A DNA stretch of 64,000 nt from NCBI GenBank assembly GCA_019652555.1, contig BPAJ01000001.1:522762-586761 (forward strand), given 5' to 3'. Source of the DNA: Gammaproteobacteria bacterium (GTDB lineage: Bacteria; Pseudomonadota; Gammaproteobacteria; Magnimaribacterales; AG-339-G14). Below the pieces are notes generated by a model, which saw only the letters and a list, made by a program, of their open reading frames with translations, did no database searches and had not been told where the DNA came from. Positions 8,302 to 20,327 of this stretch are shown here, piece by piece; the first letter of the stretch is position 1; each line of letters opens with the position of its first letter. The translations under genes were made by a program, and so were the position numbers.

Positions 8302-9002
8302 AAAAAATTTCGATATTATCATCTAGCAATCCGTAATCTATTTTTTTAATTTTAGAAAATAGTTTACAAATCCAGAATTTTTCAATGGATTGGAACCTGT
8401 AATGAATAATTTTTTGCATCCAATAAATGGCAAGCTTCAACTGTTTTTTCATACTCATACTTAAACTTAGCAGCCCAAAAACTTAACTTCTTCAGCTGTA
8501 AGTATTGCAACATCAGCTTTGATATTATTTTCTATCAGAATTTTTTATTCACGACGTGTCCCTCGTGGAATACTTTGAATCCATCCTTATTTGAAATAAC
8601 TAAGACAAAGAGCTGTGGTATTGTAGGGAAATCCAGCTGGTAGAGCCTGAATTTTTAAATTGCCTATCGATTGTGTATTAAAAGAAAGTTCTAGAATTGT
8701 ATTATTTAAATTTTTCTTAGTCAGAATTCTCTTGACTTGTTTAGAGCACCAAATATTAGCTTCAGGAAAATCTTTCAAGGTTTTCAAATGGAGGTGATCC
8801 TCGAAAGGAGCTGTAATAATGATATCTTGAACCTTAGATATCTCTTCTTCGGTTAACTCCGTCTTCTTTATTTTTTTACGTTGCAGAAACCATCCCTTGC
8901 CCTCTACTAAAGAAGAGTCAAACCAAGGATCTATCAATAAAGGCTACATCGTCCTTGATTGATATACCAAGATTGATAGTCGTCAGCTTTTTTTATTTCC
9001 AT
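8273..9002 (-). pseudogene. Metallo-beta-lactamase-fold protein (UlaG-like), multiply frameshifted
   Basis: Stitched across at least five shifts from the ATG at 9002. The pieces are DDYQSWYINQGRC, then (after a T-run deletion near 8945) LIDPWFDSSL, then DIIITAPFEDHLHLKTL, a strand with LPAGFPYNTTAL, then FKVFHEGHVVN, ADVAILTAEEVKF, GSNPLKNSGFVNYFL and the C-terminus IEIFYEAGSVVSS. DPWF, the H-x-H in EDHLHL and the later EGH follow the single-domain UlaG-type MBL plan. The longest single open piece is 8587-8937. Because conserved residues persist in every frame, this looks like sequence error rather than gene death. Its 3' end overlaps the next small gene by about 29 bases. Confidence 0.55.
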
Positions 9003-9045
9003 TTTTCTATAAATTAGATGTATTCTATCTTTTTTAGGAGGAAAA

Positions 9046-10247
9046 ATGATTAATGGCTACTGTGATGAAAAATTCTCTTCAGCAAGAGAGTTATTTGAAA
9101 AAAAAATATAAATAGCGGGTTTGAAAGAGGAGCTGCAATAACAGTTGAAATTGAAGGGGAAAAAGTAATCGATCTTTGGGGTGGTGTTGACTCTGAAGAA
9201 GAAAAGACTACTTGGCAGGAAGATACCATCGTCAATGTTTTTTCGACAACAAAAGGTTTAGCAGCTGTTTGTCTTTTACAATTGGTTGAAGAAGGAAAAG
9301 TTAATTTAGATGATCCAGTAGCAAAATACTGGCCTGAATTTGCTCAAGAAGGAAAAGAAAAGATACCTGTAAGATATTTATTTTGTCATAAATCAGGCTT
9401 ATGTGGGGTTACAACGCCATTGCCTGACGATGCTTACTATAACTGGGATGTCATGGTTAATGCCTTGGCAGCTCAAAACCTCAGTGGGAGCCTGGAACTA
9501 GGCATGGTTACCATGCCCTCACCTACGGCATCTAGTAGGTGAAATGGTCAGAAGAGTTACAGGTCAAACTATTGGTCAATATTTTAATGAAAAAATTGCT
9601 GAGCCCTTGAATCTTGATTTTTGGATTGGCTTACCAGATGATCAGTTTGATAAAGTAACGATATTCAGCCAAGTCTTTTTCCTGCGTGGACCAAATTACT
9701 TGCTCCGGTTTTTAAAATAATTCCGAAAAGCATGTTGAGTGGGGATCTCGCTTTGATAAAAGATTTTGATGATCCATCAACTATAGCAGGCTCAGCCTTT
9801 AACAATCCAAAGATGAAATAAAAAATCCCTTTTATGCAAATTCCAGAGAATGGCGAAAAGCAGAAATACCTGCAGCAAACGGTCATGGAAGTGCTAGAGC
9901 CATCGCTAAATTCTATGGCGTCTTAGCTAACGGTGGTGAGCGTGATGGAGTACATTTGCTTAATCCTGAAACTATAGACATGGCGCGTCAAACAGAATCT
10001 GAAGGTTCTGACTTGGTCTTAGCTAATCTTCAAACTCGTTTTGGATTAGGTTTTATGCTCGGCTCCAAAGATGTTTCAATGGGACCAGCCGGGGGCTTTT
10101 GGTCATGGAGGAGCTGGAGGATCGCTAGGTTTTGGAGATCCAGACAATCATGTTTCAATTGGTTTTGTAATGAATCAAATGCATCCAGGTATTACCGCTT
10201 GGGAAACTGCAACAACATTTATTGAAAAAGTATATGAGAGTAAATGA
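9046..10247 (+). pseudogene. Serine hydrolase, class C beta-lactamase-like, multiply frameshifted
   Basis: It starts at the ATG after a strong TTAGGAGGAAAA ribosome site. Shifts near 9105, 9483, 9660, 9806 and 10090 split it. The stitched protein has the catalytic SxxK in VFSTTKGLAA, the YxN-like Tyr in GYHALTYGILVGE, and the C-terminal FGHGGAGGSLGFGDP, which replaces the KTG box as in EstB-type esterases and other LACTB-like hydrolases. The last frame ends at TGA 10245-10247, overlapping the dioxygenase start. Expected length is about 395 residues with no obvious signal peptide. An esterase or peptidase role is more likely than beta-lactam resistance. Confidence 0.65.
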
Positions 10248-11067
10248 AAATTTATCTAAAAATGGTATTGGAGTGGAAGTCTCTGAATTTTCTCTATCAG
10301 ATTTGACTGCAGAAAATATAGCTTTTTTAAGAGCCAAATGGGTGGAATATGGCTTGATTGTTTTTCCTAAACTTCCTTTGTCTCATGATGAATTTAAAGA
10401 CTTTGCTTTAAGCTTTGGTGAATTTGGAGATGATCCCTTTATCTCATCTCTTCCAGATTATCCAAATATTGCTGAAATAAAGAGAAGTGCTAAAGAAAAA
10501 GCCACGCCCTTCGGAGGAACATGGCATTCTGATTGGTCTTTTATGAAAAAACCGCCTTCTGCGACATTATTGCATTCGAAAATTATACCTCCCGTTGGAG
10601 GGAACACTTTATTTGCAAATACCGAAAAAGCCTTTGCTGCCCTGCCAGATGAGATGAAAGATAAATTAAGAAATCTAAAAGTTATTCATTCCGCAAAAAT
10701 TCCTTATGCAGATGATGGTTTTTATGCTCTAGAGAAAGAAGAACGGTCAATGAAAATCCTTCCGTCTAAAGAGGCCAAAGCTACGTTCTCTCACCCAATG
10801 ATAAAAATTCATCCAGAAACTAAAAAAGAATGTTTATTTATTAATCCTGTTTATACCATAAATATTGAGGGTTACTCAGAAGACGAATCCCAACAGCTTT
10901 TATGGGAACTTTACGAACACATGATTCAAGATCAGTTCATCTATGAACACGTCTGGAACGAAAACATGTTAATCATGTGGGATAATCGAACAGTTATGCA
11001 TCAGGCAACTGGCGGATACGATGGTTATGACAGGTTGTTGCATCGCATAACTCTTGCCGCTCTTTAA
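10234..11067 (+). CDS. TauD/TfdA-family Fe(II)/2-oxoglutarate dioxygenase
   Basis: A 277-residue enzyme with the complete double-stranded beta-helix iron site: His98 and Asp100 in the motif WHSDWSF, distal His256 in NRTVMHQA, and Arg271 for 2-oxoglutarate in HRITL. Family members hydroxylate taurine, alkyl sulfates, phenoxyacetates, carnitine precursors and related compounds; the substrate cannot be chosen here. I prefer ATG 10234 to an upstream TTG at 10222. The start overlaps the end of the serine hydrolase by 14 bases, so the two form an operon. An alkylsulfatase-like gene lies 4.5 kb away, but that does not identify the substrate. Confidence 0.85.
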   Translation: MRVNENLSKNGIGVEVSEFSLSDLTAENIAFLRAKWVEYGLIVFPKLPLSHDEFKDFALSFGEFGDDPFISSLPDYPNIAEIKRSAKEKATPFGGTWHSDWSFMKKPPSATLLHSKIIPPVGGNTLFANTEKAFAALPDEMKDKLRNLKVIHSAKIPYADDGFYALEKEERSMKILPSKEAKATFSHPMIKIHPETKKECLFINPVYTINIEGYSEDESQQLLWELYEHMIQDQFIYEHVWNENMLIMWDNRTVMHQATGGYDGYDRLLHRITLAAL

Positions 11068-11070
11068 TAA

Positions 11071-13059
11071 TCAATCACCTTTTTCTAGGTATCTTAATTC
11101 TTGAGGTGAAAGGTCTATGTTTGTTGCCTCGATGCAACTATCCAACTCAAAAAAATTTCTTGGCCCAACTAAAGGGTAAGCAGATATTTCAAGGTTCACC
11201 ACATAAGAGAGAGCAATTTGTATTGGCTGGCAACTTTTTTCTTTTGCTAGTTCTATAGCTCTGTTTCGTCTGGCAAGATTAAGCTCGTCATGCCAGACTC
11301 TTTTTTCTTCTTCATCTGTTGGATTAGCAAAGTGTTCATTTGCGGCAAATTCTACTTGGTTGACAAAAAAACCTCTTGCTTGAGAAGACCAGGGAAAAAG
11401 ATGGATATTATTATCTTTAAGATATTTTAAATAACTTTCATCGCAAGAAAAACAACCAGGCCAAACAGGCTCAATCATTCTAGCCAAACTAAAATTATTG
11501 CTTAAAACCTTAAAGCTCTCCTTTTCTTGATCTTCTGCATAGTCGTTTGCCAATTTAAAGCGTTCTAGTTCCCAATTAGATGCACCCAACATATCAATCA
11601 ATCCATCATTCTTACATTCGTTTAAAGCATCGATAAATTCAGTGACAGGAACATCAAGATTGTCTCGATGCAAGCAGTAAATATCTAATTTATCTATGTT
11701 GCCTCTAGATAATGATTCTTCAATTTGAGGTTTGATTTTATCCGGTAAGCAATCCGGAGTATGAGCTCCTTTACCTAAAACGACAACATCCTTTAAATCT
11801 CTGGAATTTATCCAGTCTCCTAAATATTTATCACTCAATCCGTGGTTATAAATATAAGCAGTATCAAAAACCCTTCCGCCCTTGCTGTAGTAATAATCAA
11901 ACATAGCAAATGCATGAACTTCATTTATTTGATTGTCACACCCAAAAACTATGGGAGAAATTTCTTTTTTTAATTCAGGAATTTTTATTGATTTTAAATC
12001 TTTTGATGATTCTAAAAAAACTGAATTTTTTAGGGATGAAGTATTGATTGAGTTTGCAGGATAGCTTACATGCAATTCTAATAGCCACTTGTCTAGCCAA
12101 ATTGAATTACTCAAGGAATCGGCATGGGGCATGAAAGAAGATTCTATTTTTCCTGCCTTAATACAGGAACTTGCCTCATCAATTTCTCTCGTAAATAACC
12201 CTACCTCATCTGTGACTTCGATGGTTTTCTCTTGATTGTCTTCTAAAATTTTAATTTTTGCTTTTTGTCCCTGAAATTGGCCACAATGCCAAGGTTCTTT
12301 GACGAAGATTTGTTTGTCGCCAGAAGAAATCCTTAAAGAATTTTCATATTCTTCATTGATTGCTGATTTTATTGAGGCTTTGATTTTTGGACTAAACTCA
12401 AGCTCCGCTGTCGCACTCAAATCGATGTTATTTGAAGATAGCTCGCCCGAAGCTGATATAGACGAAGGATCTGAAAAAGAATTTCCAAATAAATTTCCTG
12501 CTATCAGTCTAACCATGGACATTGGATAACAACCTATGTCCAAGATCGAACCACCGCCCAATTCAGGGTTTTTGAGTCGATGTTTTTCATCGACATCAGC
12601 AGTAAAACCAAAAGAAGACTCAATAAGAATTTCTTGATTACTGAATTCTTGTTTAACTATTTCAAGCATTTTATGAGTAAGTGGGTGGCATCTATACATA
12701 AAAGCTTCCATAAAAAATAAATCAAGTCTTCTTGATTCATTGAGCAAAATCATCGCTTCAGTTGAATTCATTGTCATTGGTTTTTCACAAAGAAGGTGTT
12801 TACCACTTCTAAGTGTTTTTAAGCTCAAATCAAAATGACTGTTATGAGGCGTACCGATATAGATTGCATCTATTGAAGTATCCTTTAATAAAGCTTCATA
12901 AGAATCATAAGTTAATACTCCATATTTATCGGAAAAGTGTTTGAGATTTTTGGAAGATCTACTTGCAACTGCGGCTAATTCGCCTCCTTGCGAATACCTA
13001 ATGGAATCACAGAAAGCTTTAGAAATTGTTCCTGTGCTGATGACTCCCCACTTAACCAT
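11071..13059 (-). CDS. Fused Gfo/Idh/MocA oxidoreductase + aldo/keto reductase
   Basis: A 662-residue two-domain protein. Residues about 1-330 form a Gfo/Idh/MocA dehydrogenase: VKWGVISTGTIS nucleotide site, TPHNSH, the catalytic CEKP (Lys93) and GGGSILDIGCYP. After a linker, residues about 358-662 form an aldo/keto reductase with the full tetrad Asp399, Tyr404, Lys430 and His464 (FDTAYIY, LGKGA, LDIYCLHRD). Both domains usually act on sugars or sugar-like polyols. The ATG at 13059 overlaps the upstream transporter stop and is preferred over a TTG five codons earlier. It is the last gene of a three-gene operon with a GPH sugar-type transporter. A two-step sugar redox conversion is inferred. 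Confidence 0.85.
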   Translation of the reverse strand: MVKWGVISTGTISKAFCDSIRYSQGGELAAVASRSSKNLKHFSDKYGVLTYDSYEALLKDTSIDAIYIGTPHNSHFDLSLKTLRSGKHLLCEKPMTMNSTEAMILLNESRRLDLFFMEAFMYRCHPLTHKMLEIVKQEFSNQEILIESSFGFTADVDEKHRLKNPELGGGSILDIGCYPMSMVRLIAGNLFGNSFSDPSSISASGELSSNNIDLSATAELEFSPKIKASIKSAINEEYENSLRISSGDKQIFVKEPWHCGQFQGQKAKIKILEDNQEKTIEVTDEVGLFTREIDEASSCIKAGKIESSFMPHADSLSNSIWLDKWLLELHVSYPANSINTSSLKNSVFLESSKDLKSIKIPELKKEISPIVFGCDNQINEVHAFAMFDYYYSKGGRVFDTAYIYNHGLSDKYLGDWINSRDLKDVVVLGKGAHTPDCLPDKIKPQIEESLSRGNIDKLDIYCLHRDNLDVPVTEFIDALNECKNDGLIDMLGASNWELERFKLANDYAEDQEKESFKVLSNNFSLARMIEPVWPGCFSCDESYLKYLKDNNIHLFPWSSQARGFFVNQVEFAANEHFANPTDEEEKRVWHDELNLARRNRAIELAKEKSCQPIQIALSYVVNLEISAYPLVGPRNFFELDSCIEATNIDLSPQELRYLEKGD

Positions 13060-14392
13060 TTTTTCTTGCCTCAATATTGATGAGTAATTCTTTGTGATAT
13101 TCGGAATTAATTGGATAAAAATACATCAAGAAGATGGAAATAGCGATACCTGATGCAGGTATTAAAGACATAATATTTTTCAAACCAACAAGAGTTTCTG
13201 GAGTTTGAATTTCATTTGGTGAAAAGTTTATTAAGGTTAATAATATGCCTAAAACTAGAGCAGCGACGGCGATTGATGATTTTTGTGCAAACGTCATAAA
13301 ACCATACAAAGATGATTCACTTCTAATTCCAGATTTCCACTCGCCATATTCGATGGTGTCAGGCAACATTGACCAAAATAATACCCCTCCCGCTCCTGAT
13401 GCCAAACCTATAAGACAAACTATGATAATGAGTTCTTGAAGTGAGTTGATTTGATAAAAGTAAAATAATGCAAATGCAAGCAGCAACAAGGACATGGATA
13501 TTTGCCACGTATTTCTCTTACCAATCTTTAAAGATACATAGGACCAAAATGGTATTGATGCAAAACTACTTAGTCCGCTTAAACCTAGGACCAGTCCTTG
13601 ATAGCTATGGAGGTCCAAAGCATATTTTATGTAATAAATTAAATTTTTATTAAACATGATCGTTGTAGAGCCCAGAATAAGGATGGAAGAAAAAACAATC
13701 CAGAAAGGATAGTTTTTAAGAATCGATAAAATTAACTTTGATACTGAAGGATAGGTTTCTTTTATCTCTTTGGTAGAAGATTCTTTCACGGATGCATATG
13801 TGATGTAGAGAATAATGACCGCAAAGCATGCTGCAAAACTTGATAAATAAATTATTCCAAGAGACTCATTATCTTGACCAAAGTAGTTAATTATTGGAAA
13901 ACCCAAAGAAGACATTAATAACGTACCAAAAGATGCTCCGATCATTCTGGCAGTAGTTAACTTTGTTCTTTCTTCACTATCTGAAGTTATCCTTGGAGTT
14001 AAAGAAGAATAAGGAACGCTAACAATCGTAAAACATGTTCGGTGAAAAATATTAATAATTAGTAAACATAAAAAAAGTGATACTCCTTCTAAAGGAGGAA
14101 CCCAAAATAATAAAACAAAAGATAAAGCCAATGGAATCGTTCCAAAAAAGATATATGGTCGATATCTACCTCTTTTTGAAGATGTTCTTTCTGCTAAATA
14201 ACCCATGAATGGATCAGTAACTGCATCCCAGGCAATTCCTAAGGCATAAATCCAACCTGCTAAGTAAGGACTGATACCCACAATATCTGTATAAAAGTAC
14301 AAAAGATAAAGACCGACACCTGACCAGTAAAAACAAATAGCAATATCGCCGACTCCATAGCCGATTCTTTGTCTATTGGATAAAGGGTTCAA
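13052..14392 (-). CDS. GPH/MelB-family sugar:cation symporter
   Basis: A 446-residue, 12-helix transporter of the MFS_2/GPH group. The N-terminus has NRQRIGYGVGDIA, then DAVTDPFMGYLAERTSSKRG followed by RYRPYIFFG, which is the diagnostic loop with the cation-site Asp region. MLPDTIEYGEWKSGIRSES in the second half is the matching loop signature. It starts 4 bases inside the end of the CoA-transferase gene (ATGA overlap) and overlaps the oxidoreductase fusion downstream, so the three are translationally coupled. The likely cargo is a glycoside, uronate or polyol that the fusion enzyme then oxidises or reduces; this is inference from context. Confidence 0.85.
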   Translation of the reverse strand: MNPLSNRQRIGYGVGDIAICFYWSGVGLYLLYFYTDIVGISPYLAGWIYALGIAWDAVTDPFMGYLAERTSSKRGRYRPYIFFGTIPLALSFVLLFWVPPLEGVSLFLCLLIINIFHRTCFTIVSVPYSSLTPRITSDSEERTKLTTARMIGASFGTLLMSSLGFPIINYFGQDNESLGIIYLSSFAACFAVIILYITYASVKESSTKEIKETYPSVSKLILSILKNYPFWIVFSSILILGSTTIMFNKNLIYYIKYALDLHSYQGLVLGLSGLSSFASIPFWSYVSLKIGKRNTWQISMSLLLLAFALFYFYQINSLQELIIIVCLIGLASGAGGVLFWSMLPDTIEYGEWKSGIRSESSLYGFMTFAQKSSIAVAALVLGILLTLINFSPNEIQTPETLVGLKNIMSLIPASGIAISIFLMYFYPINSEYHKELLINIEARKNG

Positions 14393-15525
14393 TTACTTAA
14401 AGATTCTATGATCTCTTGTTTGTGCTCACCCAATGCAGGTGCGGGACTGCCATTAAACATTTCGTTGCCATCAAATTTAGTTGGATATCTCAATGCCCTA
14501 ACCTCGCCTTGGATATTACTTTTTATAGATTGAAAAAGATTATTTGCTTCAACTTGAGGATGTATCATCAACTCATCTAAAGAGATGGTTTTTGAACATG
14601 GCACATCTTCATCTTGTAATTTTTTCAAAGCATCATCCACAGTTAATGACTCAAAAATTGTCAAAGATTTAACCAGCTCGACCATATTCTCGCTTCTAGC
14701 AAAAGCATTATTGAATCTTTCATCTTCAATATATTCTGGCAAACCCAACGCTCTAAAGATTCCAAACCATTGAGCATCTGACAAAGCTGCAATTGAAAGG
14801 AAGCCGTCTTTGCATTTATAAAGATTATAAGACTTGGTTAACGGAGGTAACGTTACTACATCATCATCCAATAAAGTGTGATTCATCATGCCGTCTGGCC
14901 AAAGAAAAAAAACTGCAGAATCAATCATGGATAGATTTAGGCGATCAGCAACACCTGTTCTTTCTCTTTTGAATAAAGCAGATGATAAAGACTGACAAAC
15001 TGTGTAAGCGGTTATTTTGTCACACAGCAAGGTCTTTATATAAGCCGGCTCATCATTATCGGCTTGAATATTTGTAGCTCCTGCCATGGCCTGAACAACA
15101 TGATCGTATGCAGGTGCATTGGAATAAGGACCTTCATCGCCAAAGCCATTTATTGAAGCATAAATTAAATTACTATTTATCTTCTTACAATCATTAAACC
15201 CAAGGCCTATTTTGTCCATAACGCCAGGTCGAAAATTGTTAATTAAAATATCTGCATCGGAAATTAGTTTTTTAACTATTTCTAAATCACCCTTTTCTTT
15301 CAAATTTAAATCTATCGACCTTTTGCCTCTATTGCAGTTCGCGAATAACGCAGATACTCCGCCTTTTTGCGTCCCCAAGTAACGCATAGGATCTCCAATA
15401 CCAGACTGCTCTATTTTTATAACCTCTGCACCTTGGTCAGCCATCATCATTGTCGCTAATGAGGCTGTAACAATTGTAGAAATTTCAACAATTTTTACTC
15501 CCTCTAAAGGTTTGCTATAACTCAT
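14389..15525 (-). CDS. CaiB/BaiF-type (family III) CoA-transferase
   Basis: A 378-residue family III CoA-transferase. It has the N-terminal LEGVKIVEIST, the DQGAEVIKIEQSGIGDPMR stretch, the NRGKRSIDLNL and NNFRPGVMDKIGLG segments, and a catalytic Asp region at NAPAYDHVVQAMAG. Such enzymes move CoA between acyl-CoA and free acids, for example carnitine, bile acids or 2-methylacyl compounds. It is the first gene of the operon with the GPH transporter and the dehydrogenase/reductase fusion. Pairing of a CoA-transferase with sugar-type genes is unusual, so the shared pathway is unclear. Confidence 0.85.
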   Translation of the reverse strand: MSYSKPLEGVKIVEISTIVTASLATMMMADQGAEVIKIEQSGIGDPMRYLGTQKGGVSALFANCNRGKRSIDLNLKEKGDLEIVKKLISDADILINNFRPGVMDKIGLGFNDCKKINSNLIYASINGFGDEGPYSNAPAYDHVVQAMAGATNIQADNDEPAYIKTLLCDKITAYTVCQSLSSALFKRERTGVADRLNLSMIDSAVFFLWPDGMMNHTLLDDDVVTLPPLTKSYNLYKCKDGFLSIAALSDAQWFGIFRALGLPEYIEDERFNNAFARSENMVELVKSLTIFESLTVDDALKKLQDEDVPCSKTISLDELMIHPQVEANNLFQSIKSNIQGEVRALRYPTKFDGNEMFNGSPAPALGEHKQEIIESLSN

Positions 15526-15593
15526 TCTCTCTCTCCCAAAAAATTATCTATAATTAAGATACTTCGTCTCGTAAACATATTCAATGGGGGAAA

Positions 15594-16887
15594 ATGATGA
15601 GCAATCTAAAAGAATTATCAGAGCTTGCATGGCAAGGAGAATTAGACACTAAATTTGAGCATCATCCGGTGCATACTTTCTATGAAGGTTCTACCGAACT
15701 TGCTGAGAATTTATTGGGACTTAAAGGTATTGGGGGTTTTTACGTTATAGATACGAATGATGGATTAGTAATGATAGATGCTGGAAGCCACTTAGATATA
15801 GATTCTGCGTATGCTGAAATCACGAAATGGAGACCTAAGAGTAAAGTCAAAGCAGCTGTTTTTACTCATCATCATGTCGACCATATATTTGCTACTCAAA
15901 AATTTGATGAAGATGCGGATAAATCCAATGAAAAAAGACCAATAGTTTACAGTCATAAATTATTACCTGATCATTTTGATAGATACAAGAAAACGCTAGG
16001 ATGGAACACCGCAATAAATAAAAGGCAATTTGCAATTAATGTTCCGCATTTCAAGTGGCCAGAAGAATATCGCTACCCAGATATCACTTTTGAAGATGAA
16101 TATACATTTAAAGTTGGAGATTGTACCTTTGAACTTTCTCATGGCCGTGGAGAAACGGATGACCATGTTTGGATATACGTTCCGGAAAGAAAAATTTTAG
16201 CTCCGGGAGACCCTATTCATTTGGGCAGTTCCAAATGGTGGTAATCCACAAAAAGTTCAAAGATACGTTAGTGATTGGTCTGATGCTCTGAAATTAATGA
16301 TGAAAAAAGACGCAGAAATTATGATTCCGGGTCATGGTTTACCTATATATGGAAAAGATCGAATTCAAGAGGCCTTATCCACAACAGCAGATTTTTTAGA
16401 AGACATTGAAGATCAAACTTTGAATTTAATGAATCAAGGTAAATCTCTGAATGAAGTTTTTCATCAGGTAAAAATTTCGTCTGTGATTCAAGATAAACCT
16501 TGGTTAAGGCCTGTTTACGATGATCCTAAGTTTTTAATAAAAATGATTTGGAGAAGATATGGCGGTTGGTGGGATGGTGAATACGATCGATTGCTTCCAG
16601 ATACTAGAGAAAATGAAGCAAAGGAGTGGGTTGAACTAAGTGGTGGAATTGAGGCAATTATCAACAAAGCCTTAGATAATTTAACAAATAAAAAATATAA
16701 ATTAGCCGCTCATCTTATTGAGGTTGCTTATTATGCTGACAAAAAAAATGAAAAATTGCATGATGCGAGAAAAAAAATATATGCAGCACTCTCAGAAGAA
16801 CAAGATTCTTCGATGGCAAGAAATATTTTTAATCATGCTAATTTAGCCTCAGATGAATTAAAGAGAGATTTGGCTTCTGAAAATTAA
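15594..16887 (+). CDS. Alkylsulfatase-like metallo-beta-lactamase hydrolase (one frameshift)
   Basis: The N-terminal piece (15594-16244) has the binuclear metal motif THHHVDH, a GRGETDDH strand and APGD. The rest (reaching 16887) has the late metal ligand in IPGHGLP, then [24 protein letters not shown] and a helical region with [13 protein letters not shown], which is the alkylsulfatase dimerisation domain of SdsA1-like enzymes. Between them an extra C in the CCC run at about 16210 breaks the frame; removing it restores [20 protein letters not shown]. Full length is about 430 residues, without a signal peptide, shorter than SdsA1 because the sterol-carrier-like C-terminal domain is absent. 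The substrate is unproven. Confidence 0.75.
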
Positions 16888-17055
16888 ATCTTCGCAAGTT
16901 CTTCTTGAGATAATTCTCGAGCTTCGTTTATTAGCATAATAGGAATACCTTCCCTGATGGGATATGCCAATTTCGCCTCCTTACTGATCAATTCATCGCC
17001 AAGATGAATCAGCGGAGAATGTGTTTTAGGGCAGACTAAAATTTCTAGTAATTTT

Positions 17056-17063
<8 letters not shown>
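16884..17063 (-). CDS. Trm112-family protein (YcaR-like)
   Basis: A 59-residue protein starting [19 protein letters not shown] and containing [18 protein letters not shown], which is the conserved plan of Trm112/YcaR proteins. Only the first Cys of the usual zinc pair remains (CPKT rather than CPxC), as in many proteobacterial members. In eukaryotes and archaea Trm112 activates methyltransferases; the bacterial role is unclear. The start overlaps the gltX stop by 8 bases (ATGGATAA), and the stop overlaps the convergent alkylsulfatase stop. Confidence 0.8.
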
Positions 17064-19080
<2,017 letters not shown>

Positions 19081-19084
<4 letters not shown>

Positions 19085-19521
19085 TCCAACTCATCTATTC
19101 CTTTATTAGCCAAAGCATCAGCAATATCATTTTCTCTGTGATTGCTGTGTCCTTTCACCCAAAACCAACTTATATCGTGGTAATTAACCATTTCATCAAG
19201 CTCTTTCCACAATTCTGAGTTTTTGACTGGTTTTTTTGAGGCATTTTTCCAACCATTTTTTTTCCAATTTATAATCCATTCAGTTATTCCATCTTTTACA
19301 TATTTTGAGTCTGTGTGAAGTTCAATGATCGTAGGATTTTTGAAAAACTTTAAAGCTTCTATAGCTGCAGTGAGCTCCATTTGATTATTTGTAGTATTGA
19401 AACTTCCACCATAAATTTCTTTTTCCTTGCCATCTTCAATAATAAGTGCTCCCCAACCACCTAACCCGGGATTGCCTTTACAAGCGCCATCTGTAAAAAT
19501 CTTAATTGTATTTTCAGACAT
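19081..19521 (-). CDS. rnhA: Ribonuclease HI
   Basis: A 146-residue RNase H type 1. The catalytic residues appear in order: Asp in IFTDGACKGNPG, Glu in MELTAAIEAL, Asp in HTDSKYV, and the C-terminal His and Asp in GHSNHRENDIADALA. The basic handle (KKNGWKNASKKPVKN) that binds RNA:DNA hybrids is present. It removes RNA primers and R-loops. Its stop overlaps the dnaQ start by 4 bases, and it is divergent from gloB with a short gap. Confidence 0.93.
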
Positions 19522-19558
19522 CTATTAGAAAGTGATAGATGTTAATATTACTTTAAAA

Positions 19559-20326
19559 ATGATTTCTAATATAGAAGCTATACCGGCATTTTCAGATAAT
19601 TACATTTGGATCTTGATAAATGGTAATTCGGCAGCTGTTGTAGATCCTGGCGACGCATCAGCAGTTGATAATTTCCTTAACGAAAATAATCTAAACCTAG
19701 AATCAATATTAATTACCCATCATCATTTTGATCACACTGGAGGAATAATCGATCTTGCATCAAAATGGAACCCAAAAGTTTTTGGTCCTAAAGGAGGTCA
19801 CATAAACGGTATTGATTTAGAGTTATCAGAAAATGCAAAGATTGAAATCTTAGATACTGAATTTTGTATTTTTGAAACTCCAGGACATACCCTCGATCAC
19901 ATTGCCTATTATTCTGAAGATATAGATTCATTGTTTTGTGGGGATACCCTTTTCTCCGGCGGATGTGGGAGACTTTTTGAAGGAACTCCTCTACAAATGT
20001 TTAATTCGTTAAAAAAGTTTTCTGATTTGCCCGAAGAAACCAGAGTTTATTGCACTCATGAATATACATTGAGCAATTTAACCTTTGCATTAGAAGTAGA
20101 ACCTAATAATGATGATTTAAAAAAATATTTTGAAGAAGTTAGCACCCTAAGAGATTCAAATAAGATGTCTCTACCGTCTAGTATAAGTCTAGAAAATAAA
20201 ATTAATCCTTTTTTGAGAACATCTATTGAAGAGGTTAAAGCAAACGCTGAGAATTATGCTAATAAAAAAGATTTACAACCCGTGGAAGTCCTCGCAACAA
20301 TTAGAGACTGGAAAGATAACTTTTAA
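19559..20326 (+). CDS. gloB: Hydroxyacylglutathione hydrolase (glyoxalase II)
   Basis: A 255-residue metallo-beta-lactamase-fold protein. It begins ISNIEAIPAFSDNYIWIL, typical of GloB, with the metal motif THHHFDHTGG, then TPGHTLDHIAYY, FCGDTLFSGGCGRLFEG and the C-terminal glutathione-binding helices (CTHEYTLSNLTFA, and PFLR with its basic residue). It hydrolyses S-lactoylglutathione to lactate in methylglyoxal detoxification. I place the start at ATG 19559; an in-frame ATG nine codons upstream would add a non-conserved extension. The stop lies two bases before the mltD start codon, as in other gammaproteobacteria where gloB and mltD are neighbours. Confidence 0.9.
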   Translation: MISNIEAIPAFSDNYIWILINGNSAAVVDPGDASAVDNFLNENNLNLESILITHHHFDHTGGIIDLASKWNPKVFGPKGGHINGIDLELSENAKIEILDTEFCIFETPGHTLDHIAYYSEDIDSLFCGDTLFSGGCGRLFEGTPLQMFNSLKKFSDLPEETRVYCTHEYTLSNLTFALEVEPNNDDLKKYFEEVSTLRDSNKMSLPSSISLENKINPFLRTSIEEVKANAENYANKKDLQPVEVLATIRDWKDNF

Positions 20327-20327
20327 T

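Noticed and set aside
9046-10247. A beta-lactamase resistance gene
   Set aside because: The SxxK is present but the C-terminal box is HGG rather than KTG, as in EstB-like esterases, so resistance is not supported.
16230-16270. Programmed ribosomal frameshift in the alkylsulfatase gene
   Set aside because: No slippery heptamer or downstream pseudoknot was seen, and removing one base from a CCC run is enough to explain it.
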